Below, in pieces: positions 37,837 to 46,329 of a stretch of DNA of 64,000 bases. Source of the DNA: Halobacteriales archaeon YIM A00013 (GTDB lineage: Archaea > Halobacteriota > Halobacteria > Halobacteriales > Haloarculaceae). A program made the position numbers and the translations under genes. The stretch covers positions 1 through 64,000 of the forward strand of contig JAKCFM010000001.1 of the NCBI GenBank assembly GCA_025041195.1, in the 5' to 3' direction. The stretch's first letter is position 1, and every line of letters starts with the position of its first letter. Below the pieces are notes generated by a model. It worked only from the letters and a program-made list of their open reading frames with translations, did not search any database and had not been told where the DNA came from.

Positions 37837-38264
37837 AGCATATTATAGTTGACATCGACAATATGCTTGTTGTTTAGTAATTATTTACTGTCCTGCAACA
37901 GCGGTGCAGACCGTCCTATGTCGATGGATCCAGCACACAAATTGCGCATAATTCTCACACGAGCGACCGGATTTCAAATGATACGCCAGTGATGTCTTCG
38001 TCAAATGATTCCATCTTGACTCTCACGGGCTTTCAGACGACTAATAAGCCAATGATCGTGATCCTCGTGGCAATCATGTACAGACTACTCCGATGGTATC
38101 GATCGCCAGCACTGACGCCGAGTCAGTGGGCTTGCTCATGAGGGATCTTGAGGATCCCCGGCAGTCTTTGACGCGCTGGATTCGCTCCAAATCGGGGGAT
38201 TTCTTCGTCACAGAATCGATTTGTGGCGCTGGATTGGCAGCAGACCCGTATTACCGTGGGGAAG
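37837..38264. other. AT-rich gap with a gene remnant
   Basis: Apart from the GNAT remnant at 38090-38250 there is no coding pattern here. The left part is AT-rich and flows from the small membrane gene. No inverted terminal repeats were found. Confidence 0.45.
38090..38250 (+). pseudogene. Degenerate fragment of the GNAT gene
   Basis: The DNA matches the middle of the intact GNAT gene (about 37075-37235). ATCGATCGCCAGCACTGACG is identical and GATTTCTTCGTCACAGAA is kept. Translated pieces read SIASTDAESVG and GDFFVTESICGAGLA, against SIASTDAELVG and GDFFVTEPFRGSGLA. One base is lost near 38153 and one gained near 38200. The start, the acetyl-CoA loop Arg and the whole C-terminus are missing. 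Confidence 0.82.
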
Positions 38265-39419
38265 CTATGATTTCGTCCCCGTTATCCAGGTCTCAGAAAA
38301 CGGAGCAAGGCGATATTTGTACTCGTCATCGTGGAGAATCCCAGAGGGGAACGTGTTCGTGGTGCTGATCGTCGTCTCGTTTCCAGCTTTGACGGTTCTC
38401 TCGAACGCGTACGTTGTGGCCGAGTCAAGGGCTTTCCAGTCATTTGTGCTTTCATACTGCAGGAGAGCTCTCAGAGTGCCGTCGCCCGCTCCGGTGTTTT
38501 CGATCGTACAGGTGATATCGTATTGTTGTCCCGCTGTCACAGTCCGTGGTGTATCCACTTTTTTGAGTACGAACTCCGGGAACGAGCGTTCGGATTCGAC
38601 GGCAAACGGCCATCGAAACTCTGGAGTCGCACCACTGTTTGTCCGCTGACCGACGAGCGGCGTTTTTGTAGCTGCAACGTCCGTAGGCAGTAACGCGATT
38701 AAATATCCAGAGACCGAGTCAGCGGCCGAAATTTGACGTTTCGTGTTCAGTCGCTCACCGCTATTTGGTATGTACGGAGCGGTATCGCCATACATCTCGC
38801 CGTCAGGAACCGAGACAAGACCTGGCCCCCACGTTACCGATTCTGTTCCAACATTCTCAACAGTAATATCATAGATGACGAACACTTTCTCCGTTGGAGA
38901 CGTTGTAACGCTCGATATCCCCCACCGACCCGTAGAAAACACGGATTGGGTTACGGTGACACCGTCCACCGTGACGAGCAAATTGTTCCCGAACGTGACA
39001 CCTGTGCCTGGCGAAACTTCTTTTGGCGTCACTGAGACGGTCGTTTCAGCCAGTATTGTACCGTCTTCGATTGCGTCTGTTGGCTCTACGGTTTCCTTTC
39101 GAAGTACTATTTGAGTCTCACCAGCTTCGGTTGGAGAAACGTTCTCCGTTGAGAATTCTTTTGCGTCGTTGGCTGGGATCGTCGTATCGATATCCTCTCT
39201 GATCGTTCCATCACTTGATTCGAGCGAGGCGGTAAGCATCACTTCTGTTCCTCCGTTGTTAGTAATTGTGACAGATGCGGAGTATGTATCCCCTACAGAG
39301 ACGCTTTCAGGAGATTCCAAATCCGACACAGAAACCTTCGCCGAACTGAACCCCCCACATCCTGTAACCACAGCTGAGAGGGGCACTACAGCAGTTCTGA
39401 GAAATCCACGGCGATGCAT
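38265..39419 (-). CDS. Tat-type lipoprotein with Ig-like domains
   Basis: From ATG 39419 the product is 384 aa with a signal MHRRGFLRTAVVPLSAVVTG followed by Cys: a twin-arginine plus lipobox, so export by Tat and lipid anchoring are expected. Two beta-sandwich regions follow (SVGDTYSASVTITNNGGTEV near residue 45 and TAGQQYDITCTIENTGAGDG near residue 310), typical of CARDB/DUF4352-like extracellular domains. The centre (VFVIYDITVENVGTESVTWG) also looks DUF4352-like. A longer frame to 39503 adds an unlikely N-terminus. It is near but not in the permease cluster. Role unknown. Confidence 0.8.
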   Translation of the reverse strand: MHRRGFLRTAVVPLSAVVTGCGGFSSAKVSVSDLESPESVSVGDTYSASVTITNNGGTEVMLTASLESSDGTIREDIDTTIPANDAKEFSTENVSPTEAGETQIVLRKETVEPTDAIEDGTILAETTVSVTPKEVSPGTGVTFGNNLLVTVDGVTVTQSVFSTGRWGISSVTTSPTEKVFVIYDITVENVGTESVTWGPGLVSVPDGEMYGDTAPYIPNSGERLNTKRQISAADSVSGYLIALLPTDVAATKTPLVGQRTNSGATPEFRWPFAVESERSFPEFVLKKVDTPRTVTAGQQYDITCTIENTGAGDGTLRALLQYESTNDWKALDSATTYAFERTVKAGNETTISTTNTFPSGILHDDEYKYRLAPFSETWITGTKS

Positions 39420-39585
39420 TGCTACCATGAAAAATATACATAGCTGTATATAAAATATGGTCATACGATATAGTGTATGGCAATTATTATCTACTATTGA
39501 CAAATAAACTGTCTAGATTGAATGGGTGATGGCTAGACGTCGGCAGATGAGCAATCAATCGATTGCTGTGCACTTACAGTGAGTT

Positions 39586-40404
39586 TCAGGCGAGATCGCT
39601 GTCTCGGAATCTCCAGTAGGCAATCGCGAGCGGAACGACGAGCCAGGCGATGATGATCACCCAGCCGAACCAGCCTTCGAGATAGAACGGTCTGGGTGGG
39701 GCGACTTCGTATTGTGGGCCCGTATAGAACGCCTTCCGTGGATTGAGTCTCGGGAGTACGAAGAGCCAGTTCGGTCCCGGATCGGGTCGAAAAACACCGG
39801 CATCTGGGAAATATTGGGGTGGATCGAGATATATAGTGATGTATCCGATCACGATATCATAGAAAAACGAAAAGACGATTGTCAACCCAAGTGCGCCAAT
39901 CGCCGCCTTCATCGAGGAGCGCATGGCGGTGGAAAAGGCCACTGCGATCGCCACGAAGACGACACCGAACAGTGTGATCTCGCCGATGGCGAGGAAAAAT
40001 TCGGTTACCGAAAAAAGATCAGTGAACAGGATCGTCTGCACGCCAACGAGCGCAAAGCCGATCCCCATCGTCACGAGGACGATCGCAGCCCGGCCGATGA
40101 ATTTCCCGAGAAGAATGTCTCGTCGGCTGTGTGGCAACGTGAGCAGCAGTTTGAGACTTCCCGACTCTCGCTCGCCGACAACGGTCTTATAGCCAGCCAT
40201 CACGCCGAGCAACGGTATTATGACGCCGAGCTTGCCGAGAATCCCATCGTAGAGATCGATAAAGGTTCCCCCCGGACCGAGTCTGGAGCGATGGTAGTGG
40301 AAGGTGAGCGTCGTGAATCCCACGAAAAATGCCACCAGCAACTGGAGTGTACGCGCCCGAATGGCGTCCTCGAAATCTTTCTTCGCGATCAGTAGCGTGC
40401 TCAT
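39586..40404 (-). CDS. ABC-2 type permease A
   Basis: A 272-aa integral membrane protein with six helices, one of three paralogous permeases here. Shared landmarks are the N-terminal amphipathic stretch AKKDFEDAIRARTLQLLVA, the second loop VGERESGSLKLLLTLPHSRR and the end FRDSDLA. Such permeases pair with an ATPase like that at 44253-45176 to export a peptide, polysaccharide or drug or to release a copper-type substrate (NosY-like). The start ATG overlaps the end of the broken companion gene upstream. It is last in the leftward series. Confidence 0.88.
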   Translation of the reverse strand: MSTLLIAKKDFEDAIRARTLQLLVAFFVGFTTLTFHYHRSRLGPGGTFIDLYDGILGKLGVIIPLLGVMAGYKTVVGERESGSLKLLLTLPHSRRDILLGKFIGRAAIVLVTMGIGFALVGVQTILFTDLFSVTEFFLAIGEITLFGVVFVAIAVAFSTAMRSSMKAAIGALGLTIVFSFFYDIVIGYITIYLDPPQYFPDAGVFRPDPGPNWLFVLPRLNPRKAFYTGPQYEVAPPRPFYLEGWFGWVIIIAWLVVPLAIAYWRFRDSDLA

Positions 40405-40441
40405 CTGCGATCCCTAGGGGTGGTGTGTGGTATCTGAAATC

Positions 40442-40618
40442 TCATAGGTTTCTCGTGGTGAATCGTATCGTCCGCATGTTCCTGGGTTCTGTCGTACTGC
40501 TTGGATCACGGTGGGTCTCGACGGCGGGATCCTGCGCCGGCAGTGGCCACGCGAGTGGAACCGCGTACAACAACAGACCAACCAGCAACAGGACAGCCCA
40601 GAGGGACGGGCGTTTCAC
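40442..40618 (-). pseudogene. Truncated companion gene of the permease cassette
   Basis: From GTG 40618, overlapping the permease B stop by GTGA, the frame encodes 58 residues: VKRPSLWAVLLLVGLLLYAV and then a divergent part ending at 40442. It matches the N-terminus of the protein starting at 41910 (VIMLLLVGGLLLYAIPLVNP). In another frame EHADDTIHHEKP follows, matching SDTTIHYEEL, and then a stop right at the permease A start, so a frameshift and a large deletion have removed the domain. The position in the cassette is unchanged. Confidence 0.72.
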
Positions 40619-41418
40619 GCGAGATCACTCCGTTTGAAGCGGAGATACGCACCCCCGAGTGGAACGACGAGCCACATCACCAGAATGACGACGCCAAACC
40701 ACGGTTCGAGATAAAACGGCCGGGGTGTGGCGATCTGGATGGCTTCGGGCGTTTGGAAAGCTTTCCGTGGATTCAGTCTCGGGAGTATGAAGAGCCAGTT
40801 CGGTCCCGGGTCTGGACTGCCGTTGATCGGATGTGGGTCGATTATACCCGTTACTGTTAAAATCAATATATCGTACAGGAACGAGAATAGCACAGTCAAA
40901 CCGACTGCCCCAATCATTGCCCGTCGAGCAGACTGCATTGCGGTGGAAAACGCCATGGCTATTGCCACGAATATGATCCCGAACAGCGTGATCTCACCGA
41001 CTGCCAGTAGCCACTCTGTTAGTGAAAACAGCTCAGTGAACACGATTGTCTGGAGCCCAATGAGAACGAAGCCGACGACTGTCGTCACGACAATGATTCC
41101 ACAGCGGCCGATGAACTTGCCAAGCATCACGTCTCGGCGGCTGTGTGGCAGCGTGAGCAAGAGTTTGAGACTTCCCGACTCTCGCTCGCCCACAACGGCC
41201 CGGTAGCCAACCATCACTCCCAGCACCGGAACGATCACTCCGAGCTTGCCGAGAATGCCATCATAGAGATCGATGAACGTCCCACTCGGACCGAGCCGTG
41301 AGCGATGGTAGTGGAACATGATGGTTGTGAAGGCGACGAAAAAGCCCACCAGCAACTGCAGTGTTCGTTTTCTGACCGCGTCTTCGAACTCCTTTTGCGC
41401 AATGATCTGGATGCTCAT
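40615..41418 (-). CDS. ABC-2 type permease B
   Basis: A 267-aa paralogue of permease A, about 70% identical by eye in the first half (AQKEFEDAVRKRTLQLLVG, VGERESGSLKLLLTLPHSRR, RLGPSGTFIDLYDGILGKLG). It ends FKRSDLA. The gene follows the frameshifted companion gene and precedes its remnant, so permease plus companion was the duplicated unit. Function as for permease A. Homo- or hetero-dimers are possible. Confidence 0.88.
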   Translation of the reverse strand: MSIQIIAQKEFEDAVRKRTLQLLVGFFVAFTTIMFHYHRSRLGPSGTFIDLYDGILGKLGVIVPVLGVMVGYRAVVGERESGSLKLLLTLPHSRRDVMLGKFIGRCGIIVVTTVVGFVLIGLQTIVFTELFSLTEWLLAVGEITLFGIIFVAIAMAFSTAMQSARRAMIGAVGLTVLFSFLYDILILTVTGIIDPHPINGSPDPGPNWLFILPRLNPRKAFQTPEAIQIATPRPFYLEPWFGVVILVMWLVVPLGGAYLRFKRSDLA

Positions 41419-41446
41419 CTGCGATCACCAGTGTGTGTCAGCTGTG

Positions 41447-41910
41447 TCATCGTATGTACTGTGTAAGCCATCGCTGGCCAGCGATACCGAAGAACCCGAT
41501 CGCTCCACAGATCGAACCAAGCCGCCAGAGCACCGCCTGAAGTGGGGGATGTGGCGTGATTCGTATGAGAACGATGGTATGATATCGGCCGTTGTCTTAG
41601 CTGGTCCACTCTCGTTCGTGCCGTCTGGCACAATCGATTGCCAGGTCTCTGGTAATCTGTCGATCGGTGTGCTCGCCGTATTTCTGCCTCCATCGCTCTG
41701 TGGAACGCTGTCGAACCACTGCTGGGCGTCTGGAGCAAGCTCTTCGTAGTGAATTGTCGTGTCACTGGCGTCGTGGGGTGTTGCGGTGCTGTTCAGATTC
41801 CGCTGGGCATCGACGGTAGGATCCATCGCTGGCAGTGGATTCACGAGCGGGATTGCATACAGCAACAGACCACCCACGAGCAGCAGCATGATCACAGTCC
41901 GCCGGCTCAT
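41447..41910 (-). pseudogene. Membrane-anchored companion protein of the permease cassette, frameshifted
   Basis: Starts at ATG 41910 (MSRRTVIMLLLVGGLLLYAI), overlapping the permease C stop by ATGA. A signal/membrane helix is followed by an extracytoplasmic part (DTTIHYEELAPDAQQWFDSV) resembling small haloarchaeal DUF7979-like domains. That name is tentative. In the open frame it ends as non-homologous Ser/Arg-rich sequence at 41425. One base is missing between about 41587 and 41560: the next frame continues DNGRYHTIVLIRITPHPPLQ, then a C-terminal membrane helix LWRLGSICGAIGFFGIAGQ, and stops at 41447, just before permease B. Two terminal helices around a domain is the sensible ancestral design. 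Confidence 0.7.
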
Positions 41911-42722
41911 GCGAGATCACTCCGTTGGAACTGAAGACAGGCGAGATTGAGTGGGCCGACCAACCACACCACCAGTATCACACCGCCAAACCACGGTTCG
42001 AGATAGAACGTGCTGGGGTCGTGGGGAGTAACGTCTGTGAACGCGTGGCGCGGATTGAGACGCTTGAGCAGATAGAACCAGTCAGGCTGGACGACTCGCC
42101 CAGAGTGGGTGATATTTTCGGACGACTCCAGAAACGATTTGACGAGCGTGAGCACCGAATCCCAGAGGAACACGAACAGGAGCATGAGCCCTGTCGCACC
42201 CCACATTGCCATCATCGACGATCGCAGCATTGCGGAGAAGGCGACGGCTATTGCCACGAACATGATCCCCACGAGCGCCGTTTTCAGGGCAGCAAACGCA
42301 TACACCGAGAGCGAAAACAACGGCGAAGTCATGGCGAACTGGGTCCCAACGACGGTGAACGCCAGAAGCACTGCGACAACGACCACTGCTGATCGTCCCA
42401 CGAACTTTCCCAGAATGACATCGCGTCTGCTATGTGGCAGCGCAAGCAGCAGTCTGATACTTCCCGACTCTCGCTCCGCAACGACTGTTTTGTAGCCGAC
42501 GAACACCCCAAGAACGGGAATGAGCAGGTACAGCTGCTTGATGATCCAGCCCATAATCCCGTGGGGTGTCACGATCGCTTTCAGCTGGGTCTCTCGAGAG
42601 ATATGTAACTGGAAATACAGCAACATCAGCAATGTTACCGACAACAGGAGGGTCATCCCCAGCAACGTAAGCGAACGAATGGCGTCCTCGAACTCCTTTC
42701 TGGCTACCTGCACTAAACTCAT
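41907..42722 (-). CDS. ABC-2 type permease C
   Basis: A 271-aa permease, more distant from A and B but with the same landmarks: ARKEFEDAIRSLTLLGMTLL, VAERESGSIRLLLALPHSRR, and the end FQRSDLA. It is the first permease gene in the leftward series. Its ATG region faces AT-rich DNA carrying a small membrane gene and the rightward hydrolase-like gene, which separate it from the ATPase gene. Substrate unknown. Confidence 0.88.
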   Translation of the reverse strand: MSLVQVARKEFEDAIRSLTLLGMTLLLSVTLLMLLYFQLHISRETQLKAIVTPHGIMGWIIKQLYLLIPVLGVFVGYKTVVAERESGSIRLLLALPHSRRDVILGKFVGRSAVVVVAVLLAFTVVGTQFAMTSPLFSLSVYAFAALKTALVGIMFVAIAVAFSAMLRSSMMAMWGATGLMLLFVFLWDSVLTLVKSFLESSENITHSGRVVQPDWFYLLKRLNPRHAFTDVTPHDPSTFYLEPWFGGVILVVWLVGPLNLACLQFQRSDLA

Positions 42723-42974
42723 AGTCGATCAGTTCGGCCTCCGATGGTCATCCTGCGACAGATCTGTCACTACTATTTGGTGATAATGCAGCTATAATGA
42801 AGTTTATGATGGCGGTTACAATTTTAATGTCTTTACGTACCGGCAATGGATGTGGAATCACTATCTCCCAAACCTGTGCGCCGTAATTACTAGTTAATAC
42901 AATAATATGAGTTACTCTTCATCCCAGTATTTGAGTATCTTGTCTCCAATCCTACCGGGAATCCTGACTACTAT
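42723..42974. other. AT-rich intergenic, upstream of permease C
   Basis: Low-GC DNA with several TATA-like stretches that could drive the leftward permease series. No coding signal was seen. Confidence 0.4.
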
Positions 42975-43247
42975 CTAAATTATCACCATTGCTTTTAAAA
43001 GTTCCAAAGGGTTTTCTCCACTCATCATTAAAACTCCGAAATATAAATAAATGTAATAAATTAATGAGATAGTAAAAAATACTGCGATAAGATTTGGAAT
43101 GAATGATCCATGATTAAATATAGGATGGATATAGGACAGCAATGGTTGTATTATATAAGCATAAATATATAATGCCGACACGCCAATGATAAAAGATATC
43201 AGTTTAAATTTGAATCTATCTATGAATTTCCTGAATATATCCATCAT
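42975..43247 (-). CDS. Small two-helix membrane protein, family member 3
   Basis: A 90-aa, strongly AT-rich gene. Helix 1 is ISFIIGVSALYIYAYIIQPL, the loop LSYIHPIFNHGSF, and helix 2 LIAVFFTISLIYYIYLYFG. The tail NPLELLKAMVII resembles member 2 (NPLDVMKTLEL). Two adjacent ATG codons (43247 and 43244) may start it. It is surrounded by rearranged DNA and has no toxin-like neighbour. Confidence 0.62.
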   Translation of the reverse strand: MMDIFRKFIDRFKFKLISFIIGVSALYIYAYIIQPLLSYIHPIFNHGSFIPNLIAVFFTISLIYYIYLYFGVLMMSGENPLELLKAMVII

Positions 43248-43661
43248 AATGTCTGTTGCATTTTATATAATTTTCTTACACAGGACTATTTCAGATATAT
43301 AGATTATATTTGCTAAAGGCTGATAAATCTACTCCTCTCTCAGGGATAAGGGTTCTTGCTAGCACTCTTATCGCCCTGGATCTTCGGTTCCCTCTAGAAA
43401 TTACGAGGGTGGAACCATCGGACAATAGCACGGTTGACATCGTGCTAATATTCGCTGAATGCCACAATAAGCCGTAAATAAACCATTCAGACGCTGTCCT
43501 CCCGGTGAGCACGGACCGAGATGGTTTGCCTCCACACCCCACAGCGAATGCGAAACGTTGTGGTAATTTTCGACGCTCTCTTTACGTGTCGATTGGTTAC
43601 CATGACCGATCATGTACACGCTCAACGCCATCCGATCACGGGCACGGGGAACGGACTAACG
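43248..43661. other. Intergenic region without a convincing gene
   Basis: About 410 bases, AT-rich on the left and of normal composition on the right. Short frames on the minus strand (for example 43291-43542) show no family resemblance or coding rhythm. It may hold remnants of older insertions. Confidence 0.4.
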
Positions 43662-44249
43662 ATGTGGCCGTGGACACACGCAGCAGTTGGCTATCTCTGT
43701 TATTCGATCGCGACACGCCTGACTGGTCGGCGACCAACTGGTGGCCAGACCGCCATCGTCCTGTTTGGTGCATTGGTCCCGGATTTGATCGATAAACCAC
43801 TCTCGTGGGTGTTCAGTGTGTTTCCGCAGGGATACGCCGTTGGTCACGCCGTGGTGCTTGCCGCTCCGCTGGGAATTGCGGTGCTCGCCGCAGGGAACCA
43901 CTACGGCTACCGCTCACTCGCCATCGCCTTCGTTGTTGGCAACTGGTCGCACCTGCTCGGTGATCTCCTGTTCGGCTGGCTGCGATCGAGTCCATACGCG
44001 CTCGATCGCGTGCTCTGGCCGCTGGTTTCGTTGCCGCCGTACGATCGCCCGGTGTTCGTTCGCCTCGAAGAGTACGTCTCCGTCTTCACGGGCTTTCAGA
44101 CCACCGGCGAAGCGCTGATCGTCATCGTTGGAGCCGTCATCGTCTATGCAACACTCGGCCTCTGGGTTCTTGATGGCCGACCCGGAATAGGGCCGCTCAA
44201 GCGCATAGTGGAACCGTCCTACGAGGAGTACACCGACCGCTCCGAATGA
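43662..44249 (+). CDS. Membrane-bound metal-dependent hydrolase-like protein (YdjM/DUF457 type)
   Basis: A 195-aa membrane protein from ATG 43662 (MWPWTHAAVGYLCYSIATRL). The conserved early His, LFGALVPDLIDKPL with an Asp pair, GHAVVLAAP and NWSHLLGDLLFG match the LexA-binding/DUF457 membrane hydrolase family (H...D...H...H/D pattern). About five helices. The longer frame to 43521 has no family support. It converges on the ABC ATPase, stops 3 bases apart. Biochemical role unproven for the family. Confidence 0.82.
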   Translation: MWPWTHAAVGYLCYSIATRLTGRRPTGGQTAIVLFGALVPDLIDKPLSWVFSVFPQGYAVGHAVVLAAPLGIAVLAAGNHYGYRSLAIAFVVGNWSHLLGDLLFGWLRSSPYALDRVLWPLVSLPPYDRPVFVRLEEYVSVFTGFQTTGEALIVIVGAVIVYATLGLWVLDGRPGIGPLKRIVEPSYEEYTDRSE

Positions 44250-44252
44250 GGA

Positions 44253-45176
44253 TCAGTGGGTCGCCGCCGGCGGATCGTTCGTATTCGTGTACTCGGCGAA
44301 CAACGCCTCAAGCGACTGCTCTTCGGTGCTGAAATCCTCGACAGTGGCCTGCTCGTGAATGGTCGTCAACACCGCGCTCTTTGCGTCGTCGGTGGCCTCA
44401 ACGGTGACCGTTCGATCATCAATCGTCACGGAGCCGACGCCATCGATCGCAGCAACTGCTGATTCGAGCGACGACGGAACGGTTTCGAGCTCGAACGCCA
44501 GCGTGGTCTCGCTGTCGAGCTGCTCGCGTAATCCGTCGATCGAATCCTCGGCCACAAGCTCACCTTCTTGGAGAATGCCCACGCGATCGCAGACGGCCTC
44601 AACCTGTTCGAGAATGTGACTTGAGAAAAACACCGCCGTGCCGCGTTCGTTTTCGGTGCTGATCACCTCGCGGATCTCCTGTGCGCCGTTTGGATCGAGT
44701 CCGGTCGTCGGCTCGTCGAGAATCAACAGCTCCGGTGACCCAACGAGCGACATCGCGAGCACGAGACGCTGTTTCATCCCTTTCGAATACCCTCCGGCTG
44801 GACGATCCCCGGCACCGTCGAGACCAACACGGGATAGCAACGCATCGGGATCGTCGTCACTTGCTTTCGAGTCGATCGCAAACTGGAGATGCTTGCGCCC
44901 GCTCAACCGGTCGTAGATGTCATAGCCTTCTGGAACGACACCGATGCGCTCACGGATCGCTGTCGAATTCTCGTTTGCGTCCTGACCAAGCACCCGTGCA
45001 GTTCCTGCGGTCGGACTGATCAGATCCAGCAGGATGTTGATCGTCGTCGATTTTCCAGCCCCATTCGGCCCAAGAAAGCCATAAATTTCACCAGCTTCGA
45101 CTGTCAACTCTACGCCATCTACTGCCGTCACGTCATCGTACTCCTTGGTTATCCCACGGAGCTCGATCGCTGACAT
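44253..45176 (-). CDS. ABC transporter ATP-binding protein (ABC-2/CcmA-like)
   Basis: A 307-aa ATPase: Walker A GPNGAGKSTT near residue 40, Q-loop VVPEGYDIYDRLSG, signature YSKGMKQRLVLAMSL (the usual LSGGQ is YSKGM, common in this exporter group), Walker B LLILDEPT and the H-loop SSHIL. A C-terminal 80-residue regulatory domain follows. It is the natural partner of the three permeases to its left, though separated from them by a convergent gene and an AT-rich island. Drug, peptide or lipid export or release of maturation factors are options. Confidence 0.9.
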   Translation of the reverse strand: MSAIELRGITKEYDDVTAVDGVELTVEAGEIYGFLGPNGAGKSTTINILLDLISPTAGTARVLGQDANENSTAIRERIGVVPEGYDIYDRLSGRKHLQFAIDSKASDDDPDALLSRVGLDGAGDRPAGGYSKGMKQRLVLAMSLVGSPELLILDEPTTGLDPNGAQEIREVISTENERGTAVFFSSHILEQVEAVCDRVGILQEGELVAEDSIDGLREQLDSETTLAFELETVPSSLESAVAAIDGVGSVTIDDRTVTVEATDDAKSAVLTTIHEQATVEDFSTEEQSLEALFAEYTNTNDPPAATH

Positions 45177-45235
45177 ATCTCTCCCTCCAGTGGATGGCCT
45201 CTAATACTTTCGGATCTGGATATAATTCTTGATTG

Positions 45236-45673
45236 TCACTCTGTCCGATCCTGGAATCGAGTGTGACACCCAGCGACGGCGTACTGGACGGCTGCAAGCA
45301 CGCCAGTTGCCACGAAGATGTAGGCTATTGAATCGGCTGGTGAGATGAATAGCCCTGGGAGTCCAACCAGGTCCCACAGGCCACCGATCCCGTAGATGGC
45401 GATGGCTGCAAGGAACCACGGCCCAACGAGTACCAACAGTCGACCGTTTGCTCTGAGCACGGCTGCAGGGGAAGTGGGATGTGGCTCGGAGTGCTGTTGG
45501 TCTGCTCCCTGGACAACAGCATAGTAGAGCCCGATAACCAGCCCGGTGTATTTGAGCCCTCGACCGACGATGGGAACCCACGCAAACCAGGAGAGCATCG
45601 TCCAGAACCCGATGACAGTAGCGATCGAGATCGTATCTGGACTGCGATCAAAAATATCACCTGCTGTGGACAT
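45236..45673 (-). CDS. Small membrane protein, Yip1/DUF-like, function unknown
   Basis: A 145-aa protein with about four hydrophobic stretches (SIATVIGFWTMLSWFAWVPI, YTGLVIGLYYAVVQG, LVGPWFLAAIAIYGIGG, YIFVATGVLAAVQYAVAG). ATG 45673 gives MSTAGDIFDRSPDTIS. In-frame codons further upstream enter AT-rich promoter DNA. It lies 59 bases upstream of the ABC ATPase gene on the same strand, so both may be co-transcribed. No family was recognised with certainty. Confidence 0.65.
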   Translation of the reverse strand: MSTAGDIFDRSPDTISIATVIGFWTMLSWFAWVPIVGRGLKYTGLVIGLYYAVVQGADQQHSEPHPTSPAAVLRANGRLLVLVGPWFLAAIAIYGIGGLWDLVGLPGLFISPADSIAYIFVATGVLAAVQYAVAGCHTRFQDRTE

Positions 45674-45787
45674 GGTACGGTATTTGGTGGCAATGCAAAG
45701 TGTGCAACGATTCAATAGGGCTACAGCCGGTTCGATCAAAATCGCTCAGGCGTCTCGACCATCTATCGGATCCGACACCAAGTTTCA

Positions 45788-46231
45788 TCACCAGCCGAGC
45801 TGCTGTCGCCTCTGCTCTGCGCGTTCGATTGCGGCCGCTGTCCAGGGTGGTACGGCTGAATGGTCGGTGAGTGTGGCGGGTTCGTACCAGTCAACCCGAG
45901 CGAGTTCGTCTGGCTGGGCTGCGACGGCGGTCCCAGTTTCATACCGACAGAGAAACTCCACGTTCATCACACGATCACCATCGTCTGTTTCGAAAGTCCG
46001 ACTCGTGAGATACACCGGTTCGGCTTCGATCTCGATCGTGGTTTCCTCACGAATTTCACGCTGGAGCGTGGATTCGAGGGCGGCCGTCGCTGGGGCATCC
46101 GATTCGACGGTGCCACCGATCAGACTGCGTTGGCCCCCAGCGTGAGATTCTGCCATAGCACGCTCACCGATGAGATAGGCTCCATCACGATACACTGCGC
46201 CCTCGACGTTGACACAATAGCTGTCAGCCAC
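45788..46231 (-). CDS. NUDIX hydrolase
   Basis: A 147-aa Nudix protein starting at GTG 46231 (VADSYCVNVEGAVYRDGAYL). The Nudix box reads GGTVESDAPATAALESTLQREIREETTIEIE, split here as GGTVESDAP and LQREIREETTIEI: two residues longer than the canonical GX5EX7REUXEEXGU between G and REU, but the REIREE core is intact. It would hydrolyse a nucleoside diphosphate linked to another moiety. It is divergent from mutS, with starts 99 bases apart. Confidence 0.83.
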   Translation of the reverse strand: MADSYCVNVEGAVYRDGAYLIGERAMAESHAGGQRSLIGGTVESDAPATAALESTLQREIREETTIEIEAEPVYLTSRTFETDDGDRVMNVEFLCRYETGTAVAAQPDELARVDWYEPATLTDHSAVPPWTAAAIERAEQRRQQLGW

Positions 46232-46329
46232 AATGTTTGATAGCACGCCAGTGCAGGAAATCCCTTCTGCACTCGCCGACCGACGCGGAGTCCACACAGG
46301 CTAAGTGGATGGATCGTGGGACTCCAGCT

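Noticed and set aside
43291-43542. Leftward frames near 43.3-43.6 kb as a transposase remnant
   Set aside because: No DDE-type motif and no inverted repeats. A remnant cannot be supported.
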